DNA of 64,000 nt, taken from NCBI GenBank assembly GCA_024637035.1, contig JAGXFW010000016.1, positions 124,001 to 188,000 of the forward strand, given 5' to 3'. Shown here piece after piece: positions 60,367 to 64,000 of the stretch. The notes under the pieces are model-generated. The model was not told where the DNA came from, did not search any database, and saw nothing but the letters and a program-made list of their open reading frames with translations. Both the position numbers and the translations under genes were made by a program. The DNA is from Actinomycetes bacterium (GTDB lineage: Bacteria > Actinomycetota > Thermoleophilia > RBG-16-64-13). Numbering within the stretch: the first letter of the stretch is position 1; each line of letters opens with the position of its first letter.

Positions 60367-61190
60367 GGGGTTCCGCCGCTCAGAGTGACGTCGGCCAGCA
60401 GGATCACGGCTCCCCAGTACGCGGCTATGGATCCGAACAGCAGGCTATCGAAGCGGTCGAGCATGCCTCCGTGCCCGGGGAGCATGCGCCCCGAGTCCTT
60501 CCTGCCCAGATCGCGCTTGACCATCGATTCGAACAGATCGCCCCACTGACCCAAGACCCCTATGGCCAGGCCGAGTATCAAGGCTTCGCGCACGGGAAGC
60601 CACGGCGAGTAGATCTTGACCGCGAGGGCGAACAGGATGGCGCCGACGATGCCGCCGACCGCGCCCTCGACCGTCTTCTTCGGCGAGATGCGGGGAGCCA
60701 TCGGCCGCCTGCCCATCAGGCGACCCACCGCGTAGGCCCCTGTGTCACTGGTCCAGGTAGCGCCCACTACCAGCAGGGTGAGCGACATACCGTGCTCCAA
60801 TCCGCGGATCAGCAGGAGGTGCGCCAGGCCGGTGACGATCCACATCACTCCGAAGGCGGTCACGGCCATGCGACCCACCAGATGATCTCCGATCGGCCCA
60901 CCCACCCCCCACAAGAAAAGGATGAACATGCCCGCGGAGAGCGCGCCGGCCATACCGGGAAGACCATAGAAATACGTAGCGGCGAGGGCCCCGGCGGCAA
61001 TGACGTATCCCACCAGGAGATTCGGACGATAGGGGCGCACCAGTGAGTAGTACTCATGGAGAGCGGCGAGCGCGACCACGCCCAGCGCCACCGAGTAGTA
61101 GGGGCTGCCAAGGATGATCACGCCCACACCCAATGGCACGCCGAACAGCGCCACGAGGACCCGGGCCCTAAGCACGATCCTCCGCTTCAC
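60363..61190 (-). CDS. cdsA: Phosphatidate cytidylyltransferase
   Basis: Membrane enzyme making CDP-diacylglycerol for phospholipid synthesis. The 275-residue protein has about eight transmembrane helices and the signature KDSGRMLPGHGGMLDRFDSL near the C-terminus. GTG at 61190 is chosen at the family N-terminus, overlapping the uppS end by 23 bases; GTG 61175 is an alternative. PgsA (28396-29043) consumes the product. Confidence 0.93.
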   Translation of the reverse strand: MKRRIVLRARVLVALFGVPLGVGVIILGSPYYSVALGVVALAALHEYYSLVRPYRPNLLVGYVIAAGALAATYFYGLPGMAGALSAGMFILFLWGVGGPIGDHLVGRMAVTAFGVMWIVTGLAHLLLIRGLEHGMSLTLLVVGATWTSDTGAYAVGRLMGRRPMAPRISPKKTVEGAVGGIVGAILFALAVKIYSPWLPVREALILGLAIGVLGQWGDLFESMVKRDLGRKDSGRMLPGHGGMLDRFDSLLFGSIAAYWGAVILLADVTLSGGTP

Positions 61191-61956
61191 GAGCGCCGAA
61201 GCGACGGCTTCTCCCGGCGTAGTCCACCAGCGCCTGCCGGAAATCCGTCTCATCGAAATCGGGCCAGAGAACGTCGGTGAAGTAGAATTCCGAGTACGCC
61301 GACTGCCAGAGCAAGAAGTTGCTCACCCTATATTCGCCCGAGGTGCGGATCACCAAGTCGGGGTCGTGCATACGGAGGCAATACATGTGGGCGGCCAGAG
61401 CTGCCTCGTCCACGGAGGCAAGATCCACCCCAGCGGCAGCGGCGGCGCGCACCGCATCGACGATCTCGGCCCTGCCGCCGTAGTTGAACGCCACAAAGAG
61501 ATCGAGTTCCTCGTTCGAGCTGGTGACTTCCTCCACACGAGCGAACTTCTCCAAGATCGAGGGGTCCAGGCCGGCGCGTCGGGCGACGAACTCCACCCGC
61601 ACCCCGTTCTCGTGGAGACGGGATAGCTCCCGGTCGATCATCTCGTCTATCAGTCCGAGAAGCCCGCGCACCTCTTCCTCCGGGCGCGTCCAATTCTCAG
61701 TGGAGAACGAGTAGACGGTGAGTTGCCTCACCCCGAGACGCATCGCCGCTTCCACGGCGCGGATCAGGGCTTTCGTACCCTCCCTGTGTCCCATGACGAC
61801 GGGGAGCCCGCGTCGCTTCGCCCAACGACCATTTCCGTCCATGATGATGCCCACATGGAACGGCAGGCGGTCGGGAGACAAGGAAGCCATGCTTGAAGAA
61901 GAGCCTTCCCGGCTATCCCCACCTCGAAGGCCCCTGAGCCAGCCGACGATTCCCAT
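61168..61956 (-). CDS. uppS: Undecaprenyl diphosphate synthase
   Basis: cis-Prenyltransferase making the lipid carrier for peptidoglycan and glycans. The 262-residue protein has VGIIMDGNGRWAKRRGLP, MGHREGTKALIRAVEAA, FSTENWTRPEEEV, FVAFNYGGRAEI and DLVIRTSGEYRVSNFLLWQ. ATG at 61956 overlaps the frr stop (TGATG). The short N-terminal Ser-rich stretch is not conserved; MASLSPD at residue 23 is another possible start. Confidence 0.95.
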   Translation of the reverse strand: MGIVGWLRGLRGGDSREGSSSSMASLSPDRLPFHVGIIMDGNGRWAKRRGLPVVMGHREGTKALIRAVEAAMRLGVRQLTVYSFSTENWTRPEEEVRGLLGLIDEMIDRELSRLHENGVRVEFVARRAGLDPSILEKFARVEEVTSSNEELDLFVAFNYGGRAEIVDAVRAAAAAGVDLASVDEAALAAHMYCLRMHDPDLVIRTSGEYRVSNFLLWQSAYSEFYFTDVLWPDFDETDFRQALVDYAGRSRRFGAREAEDRA

Positions 61957-62513
61957 CAGACCTCGAGGATCTCCTCCTCTTTGCGTGACAGAAGCTCGTT
62001 GATGCGCTCCACGTGGGCGTCGGTGAGTTTCTGGACCTCGTCCTCGGCCCGTCGCTCATCGTCCTCGGGGAGTTCACCTTCCTTCTTCAGTTCCTTGAGA
62101 TCCTGGATCACGTCGCGGCGCACGTTCCGCACCGCGATCCTGGCCTCTTCGGACATGCCTCGCACGAGGCGGACGAGATCTTTGCGACGCTCCTCAGTGA
62201 GCGTGGGGATGTTGAGACGTACGATGTTGCCATCGACATTCGGGCTCAGCCCGAGGTCCGATTCTTGTATGGCCCGCACGACACCGTTCACGGCGGTCTT
62301 ATCGAAGACCGTGATAGCGATCAGCCGGGCATCCGGCGTGGAGAGGTTGGCGATCTGCTTGAGAGGAGTACGCGCTCCGTAGTAGTCGACGTAGATGCGG
62401 TCGAGCAGCGCGATCGAAGCCCTACCGGTGCGAACACCCCCGAACTCGGTCCTGAGTGCCTCGACGGCCCCGTCCATGCGCCGTGTGCCATCCTCAATGA
62501 GCTCCTCGACCAT
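61956..62513 (-). CDS. frr: Ribosome recycling factor
   Basis: A 185-residue RRF of usual length. It has DGAVEALRTEFGGVRTGRAS, the DYYGARTPLKQIANLSTPDAR hinge region, PTLTEERRKDLVRLVRGMSE and the C-terminal KLTDAHVERINELLSRKE helix. ATG at 62513 follows AGGAGG. Sits in the tsf-pyrH-frr-uppS order typical of most bacteria. Confidence 0.97.
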   Translation of the reverse strand: MVEELIEDGTRRMDGAVEALRTEFGGVRTGRASIALLDRIYVDYYGARTPLKQIANLSTPDARLIAITVFDKTAVNGVVRAIQESDLGLSPNVDGNIVRLNIPTLTEERRKDLVRLVRGMSEEARIAVRNVRRDVIQDLKELKKEGELPEDDERRAEDEVQKLTDAHVERINELLSRKEEEILEV

Positions 62514-62552
62514 CCTCTCCCTCCTTCCTCATGAAGCCGTGGGACCCATCGA

Positions 62553-63338
62553 TCAGGGCCGTTCGCCCCTGCCGACGCTCGCCCCGTCATCGGGCTCACA
62601 TGATACCACCGTCCCCACTCGCTCACCCCGGAGCACCCGGTTGATGTTCGACGACACGGCCATGTTGAACACCATGATGGGAAGGCAGTTGTCCATGCAC
62701 AGGGAGAGCGCCGTCGAATCCATGACTTTCAGGCCCCGTTCGAGGGCCTCGCGATGCGTGAGGCGCGGGATCAAGACGGCCCCAGGATTAAGCTCGGGGT
62801 CTGAGTCGTACACCCCGTCGTATTTCTTCTTCCCCATGAGGATCGCCTCGGCGCCGATCTCAAGGGCACGGAGTGCCGCCGCGGTATCCGTGGTGAAGTA
62901 TGGGTTGCCAGTGCCCGCGGCGAAGATCACCACTCGCCCCTTCTCGAGGTGTCGGATCGCGCGCCGGCGGATGTACGGCTCGGCGATCTCCCGCATCTCG
63001 ATGGCCGAGAGCACACGAGTGTCGACGCCAAGCTTCTCCATAGCGTCTTGTAGCGCCATCGCGTTGATCACCGTGGCGATCATGCCCATGTAATCCGCCG
63101 CGGCGCGATCCATGCCCTTCGCACTGCCGGCTACTCCGCGGAAGATGTTCCCTGCACCGACAACGACCGCAGTCTCAACACCCAGGTCGACACAACCACG
63201 GATCTCTTCGGCCACGCCGATCATGCGCTCCGGGTCGATGCCGTACACCGAATCGCCCACGAGCGCTTCACCGCTCAGTTTGAGCAGCACCCGCTTGTAC
63301 GCCGCGCCACCGCCGGAACCTTCCGCGTGCTCGGACAC
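62553..63338 (-). CDS. pyrH: UMP kinase
   Basis: Hexameric UMP kinase of the amino-acid-kinase fold, 261 residues. It has [44 protein letters not shown], the [20 protein letters not shown] region and [17 protein letters not shown] at 63338 follows AAGGGGGTCGAGG. A terminator separates it from tsf. Confidence 0.96.
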   Translation of the reverse strand: MSEHAEGSGGGAAYKRVLLKLSGEALVGDSVYGIDPERMIGVAEEIRGCVDLGVETAVVVGAGNIFRGVAGSAKGMDRAAADYMGMIATVINAMALQDAMEKLGVDTRVLSAIEMREIAEPYIRRRAIRHLEKGRVVIFAAGTGNPYFTTDTAAALRALEIGAEAILMGKKKYDGVYDSDPELNPGAVLIPRLTHREALERGLKVMDSTALSLCMDNCLPIMVFNMAVSSNINRVLRGERVGTVVSCEPDDGASVGRGERP

Positions 63339-63384
63339 CCTCGACCCCCTTGCCAGTTCTTCGCTGACGTCTGCACCTACGAAA

Positions 63385-63408
63385 AGGGCGGCGCCGAAGC
63401 GCCGCCCT
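63385..63408 (-). terminator. Intrinsic terminator after tsf
   Basis: A perfect 10-bp G+C stem (GCGGCGC core) with a TTCG tetraloop and TTTTCG following on the minus strand, seven bases after the tsf stop. Confidence 0.9.
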
Positions 63409-63414
63409 GGTGGC

Positions 63415-64000
63415 TCACACCGCGTCTTGTCCTAGGACATAGCGCGAGAAGCGTCGCACCTCGATGTTCTCTCCCACCTTCGCCACCAGCTCCCGCCGCA
63501 GCGCATCGATGGTCTTGTCGGGATCCTTGACGAACGGCTGCTCGAGAAGCACGATCTGGCTGTAGAACTTGTTGAGCTTGCCCTCGGCGATCTTCTCGAG
63601 GACATTCTCGGGTTTTCCAGTCTCGCGAGCTTGGGCCTTGTAGATCTCGATCTCGCCCGCGGTCACATCTTCGGGCACGTCTTCGCGCCGCACGTATTCC
63701 GGCGCGCTGGCCGCGATGTGCATGGCAACGTCATGCGCGAAGGCGCGGAACTCCTCATTGCGTGCGACGAAATCGGTCTCGCAGTTGATCTCCACGAGTA
63801 CGCCGAGATTGCCACTGCCATGGATGTATGCGTCGACCAGGCCCTCGTTGGCGGCCCGGGCGGACTTCTTGTCGGCCGAAGCCATGCCCTTGGTCCGCAG
63901 GATCTTGACGGCTTCTTCCATGTTGCCGTCGGTCTCGGCGAGGGCACGCTTGCAGTCCATCATGCCGGCTCCGCACTTGTCGCGAAGCTCCTTCACCATC
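63415..64000 (-). CDS. tsf: Elongation factor Ts, 5' end outside the window
   Basis: Nucleotide exchange factor for EF-Tu. The visible 194 residues run from [20 protein letters not shown] through [20 protein letters not shown] to the C-terminal coiled-coil end. This is the short EF-Ts class (about 196-200 residues). The Met at 63999 is internal to the usual N-terminus, so a few residues and the start codon lie beyond 64000. It leads the pyrH-frr-uppS-cdsA-dxr run; rpsB is expected next. Confidence 0.95.
   Translation of the reverse strand, partial: MVKELRDKCGAGMMDCKRALAETDGNMEEAVKILRTKGMASADKKSARAANEGLVDAYIHGSGNLGVLVEINCETDFVARNEEFRAFAHDVAMHIAASAPEYVRREDVPEDVTAGEIEIYKAQARETGKPENVLEKIAEGKLNKFYSQIVLLEQPFVKDPDKTIDALRRELVAKVGENIEVRRFSRYVLGQDAV

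Noticed and set aside
1-64000. CRISPR arrays, insertion sequences, prophage, integrases or toxin-antitoxin pairs
   Set aside because: I scanned for spaced direct repeats, transposase motifs and small paired genes and found none that could be supported; the window appears to be core chromosome apart from the pilin island.

Overview
This is a high-GC chromosomal window of ordinary bacterial coding density, with many GTG and TTG starts. Gene content points to a Gram-positive-type (monoderm) bacterium, most likely a deep-branching anaerobic-style actinobacterium (Coriobacteriia-like). The clues are RNase J and RNase Y instead of RNase E, YlxR/YlxP around infB, the diaminopimelate aminotransferase (DapL) lysine route, the MEP isoprenoid pathway, and Thr-rich linkers after lipoprotein and pilin anchors. 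The lineage is inference; there is no rRNA in the window.

Layout. (1) 1-7.8 kb is a mixed region: a branched-chain amino-acid binding lipoprotein, an ACT-domain regulator, a short N-acetylglutamate-synthase-like GNAT, a membrane-anchored putative glycoside hydrolase divergent from a polysaccharide deacetylase, lipB, small Cys-rich proteins, tRNA-Arg(CCG) and RNase Z. (2) 7.8-19 kb is a type IV pilin island in two divergent halves. The minus half runs from a major pilin preceded by a class I cyclic-di-GMP (GEMM) riboswitch, through an O-antigen-ligase-like glycan enzyme, to a second pilin and four minor pilins. The plus half holds PilV-, PilW- and PilX-like minor pilins. No pilus ATPase, platform protein or prepilin peptidase lies in the window. 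(3) 19-64 kb is one almost unbroken minus-strand run of housekeeping genes. In transcription order it reads tsf-pyrH-frr-uppS-cdsA-dxr-rseP-ispG-proS, rimP-nusA-ylxR-infB-ylxP-rbfA-nrnA-truB-ribF-rpsO-pnp-(M16 peptidase)-dapB-rnj-ftsK, a nucleoside-type BMP/ABC importer, mnmH-rodZ-rimO-pgsA-thpR-recA-recX, rny, miaB-miaA-dapF-dapL and dut.

How it works together. The housekeeping run couples translation (tsf, frr, infB, rimP, rbfA, rpsO, proS), RNA processing and decay (nusA, pnp, rnj, rny, truB, miaA, miaB, rimO, mnmH), isoprenoid, lipid and envelope precursors (dxr, ispG, uppS, cdsA, pgsA), lysine/DAP synthesis (dapB, dapL, dapF) and DNA repair and segregation (recA, recX, ftsK). Many junctions are 4-base ATGA or GTGA overlaps, so translation is probably coupled. 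Recognisable terminators lie after tsf, rpsO and rny; hairpins also separate the BMP gene from its ABC genes.

The most notable items are the c-di-GMP riboswitch ahead of the major pilin, with a perfect 10-base alternative pairing; a rodZ gene split by a one-base frameshift; an M16 peptidase with no ATG, GTG or TTG at its homology-predicted start; a NusA with a Cys/His tail; an attenuator-like hairpin in the rimP-nusA leader; and a leaderless-type promoter at lipB.
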